Shown here piece by piece: positions 14,428 to 22,136 of a stretch of DNA of 51,118 nucleotides. A program made the translations under genes and the position numbers. Under the pieces are notes generated by a model. It was not told where the DNA came from. It searched no databases and saw only the letters and a program-made list of their open reading frames with translations. Source of the DNA: a virus; IMG/VR virus record IMGVR_UViG_3300031963_000217, positions 1-51,118 of that record; one strand, written 5' to 3'. Numbering within the stretch: the stretch's first letter is position 1; each line of letters starts with the position of its first letter.

Positions 14428-16032
14428 TCAAACTCTATATCTAATAACCACTATTCCACTACCACCTTGCCCTGCCGATCCACCAGCAACCCCAGCACCA
14501 CCTCCGCCACCAGTATTTGCAACTGCATTAGAACCACTAGTTGGTCCTGCAACTCTAGCACCACCAGCGCCGCCGCCGCCAGGTCCACCACTACCGCCTG
14601 GTCCAGGACTCCAAATAGAACCACCACCACCGCCAGCATATAGACCAGTAGGTCCAATCGCAGATGATGTTGGGGAAGGGACAGCAGGACCAATTAACAA
14701 GGAACTAAATGTGGAGTATGATAATCCAGCACCTCCTGGAGAAGGAGTGCCATTTGGACCAGCACCATTTGTTCCTGCAGCTCCAGCGCCGCCACCGCCG
14801 CCGCCAGGACCACCAGGTCCAGCTCCGCCGGCAGCGGACCCGCCAGGATTTCCCCACCCAGCTGGCGGTGAAGCATTTCCAGCAGTTCCACCAGGTGATC
14901 CAGTTGCTGGACCAGCAAATTGTACTGTAGGTCCACCACATCCAGCACCACCACCCGATCCACCAGGTCCTCCTGGTTGATTTCCACTGTCTGATCCACC
15001 ACCGCCTCCTCCAGGAGCCGTTACTAAACCTCCAAGAGAAGAAGAACCTCCAGTAGTTCCTCTTGAGCCAGCCACTGCAGGCCCACCAGCGCCTCCAGCA
15101 CCAATTGTTACTGGATACGTTGCATTTGAAACTAAAACCGAAGTTGAATATACTAAAGCGCCAGCGCCGCCGCCGCCGTTGCCATCAAAGCTTGGAGCAC
15201 CATTTCCTCCCCCACCTCCGCCACCGACACACAAAACTTCAACTGTGTTACTTCCAGTAACAACAAAGCTCGCAGGACTTGATGCAAATACATGATAAGT
15301 ATATCCATTATTTGATACAGTAGAAGGAATTATTGTCCCTCCACTAGCACTAAATGCTGACTTAATTGTTTGCCATCCCAAAATAGGTCCAAAATATCCT
15401 TCAATTGATGTTGTGGTATCATTATAAACCAAAGTTCCAGTCGCAGTTCCAACACCAGCATTTCTACCAGTTGTTGTTGTTTGACCTAGACCAATTTGAT
15501 TATTTCTTATAAAACTTTGTCCAACAATAATACTTGTTGTAGCACCAACTTGAATACCACCAGAAAATGTAGAGAGTCCAGTAGCATTTACATTACCAGT
15601 TACATTACCACTAAATCCACCAGTCGCTGTTACAACTCCAACAACAGAAGCACCAGCACCAACTACAAGACCGCTTCGTGCGGTAATAACACCAACAGAA
15701 TCAACGTTAGTTACATCTTCATAGGTCACTGTTCCAGCAACACTAATGTTTCCACTAAAAGATGCACTCGCAGCAGTGATAGTGCCGACAGTAATGTTGG
15801 GTGTTCCGCTTAACCCCGTTGCGTTTCCTGTTACATTTCCTGTTAGATTCCCTACAAAACCACTAGAAGAAGTTGTAACACCACTAACAACAAGACTATT
15901 CGTTCTTACATTTGCTGTTGATGCCGCACCAGTAATATTGGGAGTATCGATACTTCCAGTGACTACAATGTTTTGTAAAGTAACTGTCCCAGTGCTTCCA
16001 ATACCAGCGGCAGCAATCTTGGTAAATGCCAT
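14428..16032 (-). CDS. Glycine-rich adhesin with one Gly-rich module
   Basis: A 534-aa protein. The N-terminal 130 residues (GNLTGNVTGNATGLSGTPNI, then TVTYEDVTNVDSVGVITARS) are nearly identical to the start of the 558-aa fibre at 23665-25341. Next comes the TTGRNAGVGTATGTLVYNDT module, then one Gly-rich domain from about residue 262, opening EVLCVGGGGGGG and closing GSGIVVIRYRV. Within it, Gly-Pro steps are frequent (GGAGPGGPGGGGGGAG). Probable receptor-binding adhesin. It is the first gene after three oxygenase genes. Confidence 0.88.
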   Translation of the reverse strand: MAFTKIAAAGIGSTGTVTLQNIVVTGSIDTPNITGAASTANVRTNSLVVSGVTTSSSGFVGNLTGNVTGNATGLSGTPNITVGTITAASASFSGNISVAGTVTYEDVTNVDSVGVITARSGLVVGAGASVVGVVTATGGFSGNVTGNVNATGLSTFSGGIQVGATTSIIVGQSFIRNNQIGLGQTTTTGRNAGVGTATGTLVYNDTTTSIEGYFGPILGWQTIKSAFSASGGTIIPSTVSNNGYTYHVFASSPASFVVTGSNTVEVLCVGGGGGGGNGAPSFDGNGGGGAGALVYSTSVLVSNATYPVTIGAGGAGGPAVAGSRGTTGGSSSLGGLVTAPGGGGGGSDSGNQPGGPGGSGGGAGCGGPTVQFAGPATGSPGGTAGNASPPAGWGNPGGSAAGGAGPGGPGGGGGGAGAAGTNGAGPNGTPSPGGAGLSYSTFSSLLIGPAVPSPTSSAIGPTGLYAGGGGGSIWSPGPGGSGGPGGGGAGGARVAGPTSGSNAVANTGGGGGAGVAGGSAGQGGSGIVVIRYRV

Positions 16033-16054
16033 TATTAACCGACTACTTTTTCTT

Positions 16055-16062
16055 TATTTATC
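16055..16062 (-). promoter_or_regulatory. Late promoter box fused to stop codon
   Basis: GATAAATA on the minus strand containing the TAA stop of the 176-aa oxygenase gene; 23 bases before the ATG at 16032. Confidence 0.6.
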
Positions 16063-16588
16063 GCACTAACATATCCCAAGAAGTCACAACACGCTCTTTA
16101 TTGCTTGCGTTTGACTGTGCGTAATGTAAAAGCACACTGGGAACAATATACATTACACCTTCTTTCGCATCAGGAGCAAAAGCAAGTTGTGTGGTATCAC
16201 TTACAGGATCGTTCCAGGGACCAACAAAGACTGTTGGTTTATGAACTTTCTCATCATACTCAACATATAAAATTCCACTGTAACCGTGACTACGATGATT
16301 ATGAACGGTCTGATAGTCTTCTTTCTTATATTTAATCGTCCAGATATCGGTGATTTGATACTCCGAAACACCAGACTCTTCACAAAACTTTTTCAGTTCC
16401 TCATTGAAGAGCATATCAAAGTCCAGAGCATAACTTCTACCGTCCTTCTGGCGGTCTGTATAAAAGTGTTGAAGACCTTTCTTCTCAAAGTTTTTTCTTT
16501 CAATCTTTTTATACAGTGCCGCCTTTTTTCTGGACCAGTCTTCTACCTCATAACGGTAGATTGGTACGAAGAATAGGGGATGTATCAT
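16058..16588 (-). CDS. Putative 2OG-Fe(II) oxygenase, 176 aa
   Basis: A 176-aa protein with the pattern of the cyanophage 2-oxoglutarate/iron oxygenases: YQTVHNHRSHGYSGILYVEY (His96 and His98, with Y-S-G-x-L-Y-V strand) and a distal SVLLHYAQSNASNKERVVTS (His155, Arg166). These fit a double-stranded beta-helix with iron ligands and a 2OG-binding Arg. Such enzymes hydroxylate proteins or small molecules. Its ATG directly follows the TGA of the second oxygenase. The acidic metal ligand is not obvious, so function is less sure than for the other two. Confidence 0.7.
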   Translation of the reverse strand: MIHPLFFVPIYRYEVEDWSRKKAALYKKIERKNFEKKGLQHFYTDRQKDGRSYALDFDMLFNEELKKFCEESGVSEYQITDIWTIKYKKEDYQTVHNHRSHGYSGILYVEYDEKVHKPTVFVGPWNDPVSDTTQLAFAPDAKEGVMYIVPSVLLHYAQSNASNKERVVTSWDMLVR

Positions 16589-17293
16589 TCAGCGAACTGC
16601 GTCAAAAGCACAGTGACAGAAAGGACCATTGGCGTTTACATAATGTAAAAATATCTGATGGTGGTAAGTATCATCAGGCAACTTTCTCACCTTTCTCCAT
16701 AACCTTTGTGCCCTATTATACCTTGAAGGAAGTGGGTCACGCCAGTGTTCTCTTTCACACCCCTTATAAACCGCTGCGTCACCATCGTTCATCAGCACAT
16801 AACTTTCAGAACCATCAGGACGCTCAAACCAAATGGGCCAAGGATTGTCAGGATGATTAGAACTGATTTGAAGGGTCACACTCACTTCACAAGCAGGACG
16901 GTCACTATGACGCTTTAACTGTTGACCAACAAAATAAAAACGGTCATAGAAATAAGTTGGGTGAAGGTCCATTTCAAGACGCTTCTCTATTTCTTTCTTA
17001 ACCAGAAAGTGTAGTTCACGATAGGTCGGGATATTATAACGAGCAAGTGAACCATTGACTTGCTTCTCATCAGGACAGTAATCATACTTGTCCATTCGGT
17101 TATTATAATAAGTTATTTGCCCCCTTTCAGTCGGCACATCAACCTTTAAGTTTTGTGGGTCGGCAATGAGACCTGGAATGAATAAGTATCCGTTCTTCTC
17201 AAAGGACTCGTTCTTGGACATCTTACGAGGAGGCATCGCACAACGTTGATACCCTTCCTCATAGACACCGCCTGTGGACTTATATTCTTTCAT
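16589..17293 (-). CDS. 2OG-Fe(II) oxygenase, prolyl-hydroxylase-like, 234 aa
   Basis: A 234-aa protein with an H-x-D iron motif at residues 129-131 (QQLKRHSDRPACEVSVTLQI) and a distal His183 with Arg185 in CEREHWRDPLP; the segment GDAAVYKG before it is the usual strand. Oxygenases of this type couple oxidation of 2-oxoglutarate to hydroxylation of a substrate, often a protein side chain. The start at 17293 has a fine GAGGAGGT site that lies inside the last codons of the GIY-YIG gene, so it is translated from the same message. Its substrate is unknown. Confidence 0.82.
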   Translation of the reverse strand: MKEYKSTGGVYEEGYQRCAMPPRKMSKNESFEKNGYLFIPGLIADPQNLKVDVPTERGQITYYNNRMDKYDYCPDEKQVNGSLARYNIPTYRELHFLVKKEIEKRLEMDLHPTYFYDRFYFVGQQLKRHSDRPACEVSVTLQISSNHPDNPWPIWFERPDGSESYVLMNDGDAAVYKGCEREHWRDPLPSRYNRAQRLWRKVRKLPDDTYHHQIFLHYVNANGPFCHCAFDAVR

Positions 17294-17295
17294 TG

Positions 17296-17952
17296 TTATA
17301 CCTCCTCATTTTGTTGTTGTTTTTTGCGTTCCCACCAGAGTTTTCTTGCTTCACTTTGTTTTCTTCTAGTTTCTTCACTAGGAGACTTTCCATAAAAATA
17401 ATTTTTTTCACCCTTGCGAGATTCACTCATTTTCTTTTTACTTTCTTCTGAATGCTTTTTACCAATCCAAGGATGTGGTTGATTTTTCCAAGTTTCTGTT
17501 GTCCGTTCTTTTAGAAGTTCTTTAGTTTCTTCTGTATGCGTTTTTCCATAAAAAGGATTTTGTTCCCCATCGTAAGACCGTCTCTTTTGTAGAGTTTTTT
17601 CTATCCACTCTGGTTTAATTTCTCTACCTTTAAGTCTCTCACTCATCTTTTTTTTATATTCGTCAGAACGAACAACTCCTTCGGCAGAAAACCCAGTAGA
17701 AGTTTGTTTAGATTGATTCGCAAAATGAGCGTTTCTTGCCACATCATAAAACTGATGTAACTTAATTTCAGCATCTAATGCCTCTTCTCTTGTATCAAAT
17801 ACTTCTAAAATAATTTTATTGGTAGGGTTAAAAGTTTTATCATAAAAAGAACCAAAGTACCTATCTTCCTCTGGAAGACAGTCGCAAGTTCTACTTCCGA
17901 TATATCCCCTACCAAAATCTTCGTAAGAGTAATAGACGTAATGATGTCTCAT
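17296..17952 (-). CDS. GIY-YIG family homing endonuclease with NUMOD3 motifs
   Basis: A 218-aa protein. The N-terminus HHYVYYSYEDFGRGYIGSRT matches the GIY-YIG nuclease core in variant form (YVYY ... GYIGSR), followed by EVFDTREEALDAE. The C-terminal half carries NUMOD3-type DNA-binding repeats: NPFYGKTHTEETKELLKE, PWIGKKHSEESKKKMSESRK and NYFYGKSPSEETRRKQSEAR. This layout is that of freestanding phage homing endonucleases (Seg-like). It interrupts the oxygenase cluster and has its own exact late promoter. It is a selfish gene rather than a host-range factor. Confidence 0.88.
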   Translation of the reverse strand: MRHHYVYYSYEDFGRGYIGSRTCDCLPEEDRYFGSFYDKTFNPTNKIILEVFDTREEALDAEIKLHQFYDVARNAHFANQSKQTSTGFSAEGVVRSDEYKKKMSERLKGREIKPEWIEKTLQKRRSYDGEQNPFYGKTHTEETKELLKERTTETWKNQPHPWIGKKHSEESKKKMSESRKGEKNYFYGKSPSEETRRKQSEARKLWWERKKQQQNEEV

Positions 17953-17973
17953 AATACTGCTAAATGATATAAG

Positions 17974-17981
17974 TATTTATA
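17974..17981 (-). promoter_or_regulatory. T4-type late promoter box (exact consensus)
   Basis: TATAAATA on the minus strand, 22 bases upstream of the GIY-YIG gene start at 17952. Confidence 0.65.
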
Positions 17982-17997
17982 TCTCAAACGAGGTTCA

Positions 17998-18615
17998 TCA
18001 TTTCCACCTCGGACCGCAAACCCAGCCGACTAAACTTTTTCTGAGGCCAGACTTGACTTTACGAACTCGGTGAGGAGTGCGTGAGTCAAACATAATCAAA
18101 GTGCCCCTCTGCTTGGGAGCAAAATAGGTCTTACGTCCGTTATCCATAAACTGAACTTCGCCACCAGTATAGTCCTCTGGGTCTGATAGTTGAAGTGAGA
18201 ATGAAAGTTTTCTCACATACTCACCTTGAACCGTGAGAAGATCTTGTGCGATATTGGTGCCTGAACTGACGATTTGTTGAGGTTTATAAGCAGTATCAAT
18301 ACCCGCATCAATGTGCCAGTCATAAAACTGTCCAGCACCATATTGAGTGTATTGAATACTTTCACCATCAATCGCAGTCAGGTCATACAGAAAGTTTTCT
18401 CTGTTGGTTCTCTGAATATAATGCCAGATGAAACCACCAATCCAATGAGAAGTCGGAATCCAGGCATTCTTGCTATCACGGATGACTTTATCTACTGCGT
18501 CTCCGTGAAGTCTGGACTCTTGTGCGATGGGATCGAACTTCTTGATATCTTCTTCAAGAATTTCTATAATATCTTTTGGTAGGTCAGTCGTGTACCACGT
18601 CGTGAGGAACGCCAT
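17998..18615 (-). CDS. 2OG-Fe(II) oxygenase, PKHD type, 205 aa
   Basis: A 205-aa member of the PKHD/PiuC-like prolyl-hydroxylase group. The H-x-D motif is at residues 101-103 (GQFYDWHIDAGIDTAY), the second strand is KLSFSLQLSDPEDYTGGEVQ, the distal His is 182 (FDSRTPHRVRKV) and the 2OG-binding Arg is about 192 (SGLRKSLVGWVCGP). All catalytic residues are present. It is the most complete of three oxygenases in this cluster. A TATAAT-like box with a short hairpin precedes it. Its position next to Gly/Pro-rich fibres suggests, but does not prove, fibre hydroxylation. Confidence 0.88.
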   Translation of the reverse strand: MAFLTTWYTTDLPKDIIEILEEDIKKFDPIAQESRLHGDAVDKVIRDSKNAWIPTSHWIGGFIWHYIQRTNRENFLYDLTAIDGESIQYTQYGAGQFYDWHIDAGIDTAYKPQQIVSSGTNIAQDLLTVQGEYVRKLSFSLQLSDPEDYTGGEVQFMDNGRKTYFAPKQRGTLIMFDSRTPHRVRKVKSGLRKSLVGWVCGPRWK

Positions 18616-18669
18616 AAAAGAATAATGTGTTTCAGTTTTATTATATATTATACCACAAGAAGTGGGATT

Positions 18670-20805
18670 TTATGATGGGTAAGCGATGATGACGATACCG
18701 GAACCACCGTTAGCTCCTTGTTGACTTCCTGTTGGAGTAACAGGTGGACCAACATACGCGCCACCACCACCTCCACCACCGAGATTAACATTTCCATTGG
18801 ATGCTACCCCAGTTGTTGGTCCACCAGCGCCACCTCCACCAGATCCCCCAGCACCTCCACTAGTGGGTGATGAATTTGCACCATCAGCAGATCCTCCTCC
18901 ACCTCCACCACCGGCATATGTTATTGAAGAACCATTAATACTAGATGCTAAACCAGATCCACCAATTCCACCAGCAGGTGGGTTACTTCCAGAACCACCA
19001 GCACCTCCACCACCAGATCCAACATATGGAGAAGCTGATGGTGATCCGGGTGATGCTCCTGGTGGACAGAATCCACCATTATTGCCTTGCGATGGGACAG
19101 TTGTTGCCGTGGGTTGATTAGTTCCATCACCTCTATTTCCAGTTCCCGCAGTGCTTTGGAAACGAGCAGCGCCTCCACCACCAGATCCACCATTTTTACC
19201 TGCGTTATTATCTCCTGCTCCACCTCCACCACCACCTTGTGATGTTATTGTTGAAAATATAGAAGCACTTCCAGGAGATCCATCTGAGGCACCACCAGCA
19301 CCTGTTCCTCCAGTTACAGCGCCACCCCCTCCGCCAGATCCAACAGTGATTGAATATGAACCAGGAGATACGGAAAAACCACTTCCTGTTCTCATTCCGC
19401 CAGCTCCACCGCCGCCGGCAAAACGAGCGCCACCTCCGCCGCCACCGCCAACTACAAGGTAGTCAACGGAACTTAAAGAAGGATCGGTGACTGTAAAGGT
19501 CGCTGATGAAGTAAAGGTGTGAATAGTCTTACCATCAGCATATGAAACTGTTCCACCAGTCGCTTTGACTGACTGTTGACCGACCTGATAACGGAGGATG
19601 ACGATACCGGAACCGCCAGCAGAACCTGATCCTGGAGATGGTTGTGCCCCTCCTCCTCCGCCGCCGCCGCCAGTGTTTGCTGTTGCAGAGGCGGAAGCAC
19701 TAGATGGAGACGAAGCACCTGGACCACCAGTAGCTCCACCACCAGATCCACCTGCTCCACCAGTTCCAGCAGGACCAGGTTGTCCGCTTGCTACTTGTTG
19801 ACCACCGCCGCCGCCGCCGCCGGCATAAAAGACTGCTGTTCCGGAAATAGATGAAGGTAGTCCAGTTCCTCCTGCACCACCAAAATTAAGACTACCACCT
19901 GCACCAGGTGCTCCTGCACCACCACCTCCTCCTCCACCTCCACCAACTGTTGTTGGAGCAAGAGTGCCTGCACCTTGACCACCAGGATTTCCTTGCCCAG
20001 GAGTGCCTGTTCCTGCGGGCAATCCTCTTCCAAATCCACCACCACCTGATGCGCCAGATGTGCCTCCAGGGCTGCCTCCAGGGATGCCCTCACCACCAAG
20101 AGAAACGATAGCAGAAAAACCAACATTTGACGAATTAAATGTTGAACTATTACCAGGAACATTTTGTGGAGCACCTCCTGCTCCAACAATGATTGAATAT
20201 GCTCCAGGAGAATTACTAACAGTTACACCAATACCAGTTCTGAAACCGCCTGCACCGCCGCCTCCCCCTGCACCATTACCATTATCACCATTAGTTCCAC
20301 CGCCTCCACCACCAACTACAAGATACTCGACAGTATTATTATTAGCAGGAGCAGTTAAAACTTTAAAAGTATTAGATGCAGTAAACGTATGCGCTTTCCA
20401 AAAAACTCCACCACTATAATAAGAAGTTACAATACCACCCGTTGCCTGAATAAAGTTATCTGATGTTGGTTTCCAAGTTGTTCCGTCATAAACTTCTACA
20501 ATACCCACTGTTGAATTGTATATAATAGTTCCAACAGCAGTTCCAACACCAGCATTACGTCCAGTGGTCGTTGTAGCGCCTAGACCGACACCAGTACTAT
20601 TAATAAACTTATCACCTACCGTAATACTAGTCTGTATTCCAGATATTTGACCAGTTACATTACCCGTTAAGTTTCCAGTGATACTCGTCGCACTCAAAAT
20701 ACCGACCGTTGTGATACCTGAAAGAACCACACCAGTATCACTGAATGTTACGGTGCTTAATCCACTTCGGTTTTGTATTTGATTGACACGAATTTCAGAA
20801 GCCAT
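18670..20805 (-). CDS. Glycine-rich adhesin with two Gly-rich modules
   Basis: A 711-aa protein with a short repeat stalk (GNLTGNVTGQISG), the TTGRNAGVGTAVGTIIYNST module and then two Gly-rich domains, about residues 160-408 and 448-711. They open EYLVVGGGGGG and DYLVVGGGGGGG and close GGSGIVILRYQ and GGSGIVIIAYPS. The last 40 bases of the gene nearly match those of the 808-aa adhesin, pointing to duplication or recombination. A receptor-binding role is inferred from the phage glycine-rich domain family. Confidence 0.88.
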   Translation of the reverse strand: MASEIRVNQIQNRSGLSTVTFSDTGVVLSGITTVGILSATSITGNLTGNVTGQISGIQTSITVGDKFINSTGVGLGATTTTGRNAGVGTAVGTIIYNSTVGIVEVYDGTTWKPTSDNFIQATGGIVTSYYSGGVFWKAHTFTASNTFKVLTAPANNNTVEYLVVGGGGGGTNGDNGNGAGGGGGAGGFRTGIGVTVSNSPGAYSIIVGAGGAPQNVPGNSSTFNSSNVGFSAIVSLGGEGIPGGSPGGTSGASGGGGFGRGLPAGTGTPGQGNPGGQGAGTLAPTTVGGGGGGGGGAGAPGAGGSLNFGGAGGTGLPSSISGTAVFYAGGGGGGGQQVASGQPGPAGTGGAGGSGGGATGGPGASSPSSASASATANTGGGGGGGGAQPSPGSGSAGGSGIVILRYQVGQQSVKATGGTVSYADGKTIHTFTSSATFTVTDPSLSSVDYLVVGGGGGGGARFAGGGGAGGMRTGSGFSVSPGSYSITVGSGGGGGAVTGGTGAGGASDGSPGSASIFSTITSQGGGGGGAGDNNAGKNGGSGGGGAARFQSTAGTGNRGDGTNQPTATTVPSQGNNGGFCPPGASPGSPSASPYVGSGGGGAGGSGSNPPAGGIGGSGLASSINGSSITYAGGGGGGGSADGANSSPTSGGAGGSGGGGAGGPTTGVASNGNVNLGGGGGGGAYVGPPVTPTGSQQGANGGSGIVIIAYPS

Positions 20806-20819
20806 TATGGTTTTTTAGG

Positions 20820-20827
20820 TATTTATT
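20820..20827 (-). promoter_or_regulatory. Late promoter box fused to stop codon
   Basis: AATAAATA on the minus strand containing the TAA stop of the 90-aa gene; 15 bases before the ATG at 20805. The spacer up to the ATG matches that of the promoter at 11147 almost base for base. Confidence 0.65.
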
Positions 20828-21095
20828 GAGGTAACTGTGCTGCTGCTTCTTCGTTTCTTTGTGCTGCTGTTTTGACTAGACCTTCTTCGTATGCCGCTAA
20901 GACCATATCAGGTTTGTTAGTAGCAGTGATTGGTTGGTTATTGTCCAACTTATGTTTTACATAAAGGTCGCAGATTTCATCAATCGCAATTCTTGCTCTG
21001 TTGGTAGCAGCATTATCAATCCAGTCTTGTGGGTCTGCGGCGACATATTGAAGTGCTAGATCTTCTGCTTCTGTTAAGGTAATTGTATAATCCAT
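20823..21095 (-). CDS. Small fibre-operon protein, copy 2 of a duplicated pair
   Basis: A 90-aa protein nearly identical to 6223-6504 over its first 83 residues (MDYTITLTEAEDLALQYVAA, DLYVKHKLDNN, MVLAAYEEGLVKTAAQRNEE), differing at NNQPIT versus NNEAIT and at the tail (AAQLPQ). Many codons differ while the protein is unchanged, so the sequence has been held by selection since duplication. It lies between a C1q-like fibre and a glycine-rich adhesin. Function not recognised; likely a fibre partner or chaperone. Confidence 0.8.
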   Translation of the reverse strand: MDYTITLTEAEDLALQYVAADPQDWIDNAATNRARIAIDEICDLYVKHKLDNNQPITATNKPDMVLAAYEEGLVKTAAQRNEEAAAQLPQ

Positions 21096-21111
21096 ATAAA
21101 GTCTTTTTGAG

Positions 21112-21119
21112 TATTTATT
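21112..21119 (-). promoter_or_regulatory. Late promoter box overlapping stop codon
   Basis: AATAAATA on the minus strand, 17 bases before the ATG at 21095, overlapping the TAA of the C1q-like fibre gene. Confidence 0.6.
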
Positions 21120-22098
21120 ATCCTATTAAGTACCCACCAAAATTTGGATAATTGTCAGTTGAAGAATTAGTAGATGGATAAAAAACATTTCCACTATCAG
21201 AACTAAAATATATTCTAATTGTATCATTGGCACTTAAAGTCAGTATTGTCTGCTGAATTGCATTAACAGGATATTCCGATCCAGTAGCAGTAGAATCCAA
21301 TCTTAACTGTTGGGTATTAACAGAAGAATTATTTTTATGAATAAAAAATCTATAAACATCAGATATATTATTTCCAACATTTGACCAGAAAAATAAATAA
21401 GTTCCTGCTACTGGTGCGGTAAAAACTCCATTACTTGTATTATAATGACTTCCAATGTTAACATATGTAGATGGAAAAATTATATAGTTTCCAGTAGCAT
21501 ATGTTCCACTACCAACTCCATATGCGTGGAACACTGGTTGATAAGGTGTAGTTATCCTACCGTTTGAATCTACACTAAATCTTGAGGTATTTGCCGTTAG
21601 AATACGAAAAGATCCAGTGCTTGAAGGATTATTGATACCAATATCAAATCCATTATCCGTAGTTGAATAAACATTAGTGTATTCGCTCCCTCTAAATTGT
21701 ATTTCATTTAAAGAAGCACTATTTTGAATTGTTATTTTTTGATTTACATTATCAGTTCCTATACCAATATTACCAGTGCTTCCAAGTCTTAATGACTCAA
21801 CACCACCTTCAGTAAACGCAATGGTATCAGGTGATGGAAAGAATATTCCTGTGTTTGAGTCCCCACTTGGACTTATAGATGGGGCAGCAGTAGTTCCGGC
21901 AGAAACTACAAGACCATTAGAAAATGTAGCAATGCCAGAAGAATTAACAGTTCCAGTAACATTACCAGTCAAATTACCACTAAAAGTCGTAGCAGTAACT
22001 CTATCAGTTCCGATTGATACATTGTTTCCAACAGTAATGGAACTCGCTACCGAGATCGTACTAACACCAGAAATACTGTTGAAATTAATGATTGCCAT
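21118..22098 (-). CDS. Tail-fibre protein with C1q-like domain, second copy
   Basis: A 326-aa fibre. The N-terminal region has SGNLTGNVTG and the module SISPSGDSNTGIFFPSPDTI shared with the fibre at 3567-4709. From about residue 195 the C1q-like pattern begins (PVFHAYGVGSGTYATGNYII, NTSNGVFTAPVAGTYLFFWS) and ends DNYPNFGGYLIG. It resembles 6545-7399 in architecture but its tip sequence is largely different, as expected for a receptor-binding head under diversifying pressure. Confidence 0.82.
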   Translation of the reverse strand: MAIINFNSISGVSTISVASSITVGNNVSIGTDRVTATTFSGNLTGNVTGTVNSSGIATFSNGLVVSAGTTAAPSISPSGDSNTGIFFPSPDTIAFTEGGVESLRLGSTGNIGIGTDNVNQKITIQNSASLNEIQFRGSEYTNVYSTTDNGFDIGINNPSSTGSFRILTANTSRFSVDSNGRITTPYQPVFHAYGVGSGTYATGNYIIFPSTYVNIGSHYNTSNGVFTAPVAGTYLFFWSNVGNNISDVYRFFIHKNNSSVNTQQLRLDSTATGSEYPVNAIQQTILTLSANDTIRIYFSSDSGNVFYPSTNSSTDNYPNFGGYLIG

Positions 22099-22128
22099 CT
22101 ATCTTATAATAAGACTTCCAGTTTTGAA

Positions 22129-22136
22129 TATTTATA
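22129..22136 (-). promoter_or_regulatory. Late promoter box fused to stop codon (exact consensus)
   Basis: TATAAATA on the minus strand including the TAA stop of 22132-23418; 31 bases before the ATG at 22098. Confidence 0.65.

Noticed and set aside
18797-20419. Long plus-strand open frames rich in Pro and Pro-Ala opposite the Gly-rich adhesins (also 14711-14980, 19151-19462)
   Set aside because: They are the complement of GGN-rich codons, which reads as CC-rich Pro codons with few stops. No ribosome sites and the minus-strand genes are clear.
11150-20805. Other-frame minus-strand open frames rich in Val/Leu inside the adhesin genes (for example 14451-14693, 19791-20189)
   Set aside because: Frameshifted reading of Gly-rich codons; composition is an artefact of repeated GGN codons.
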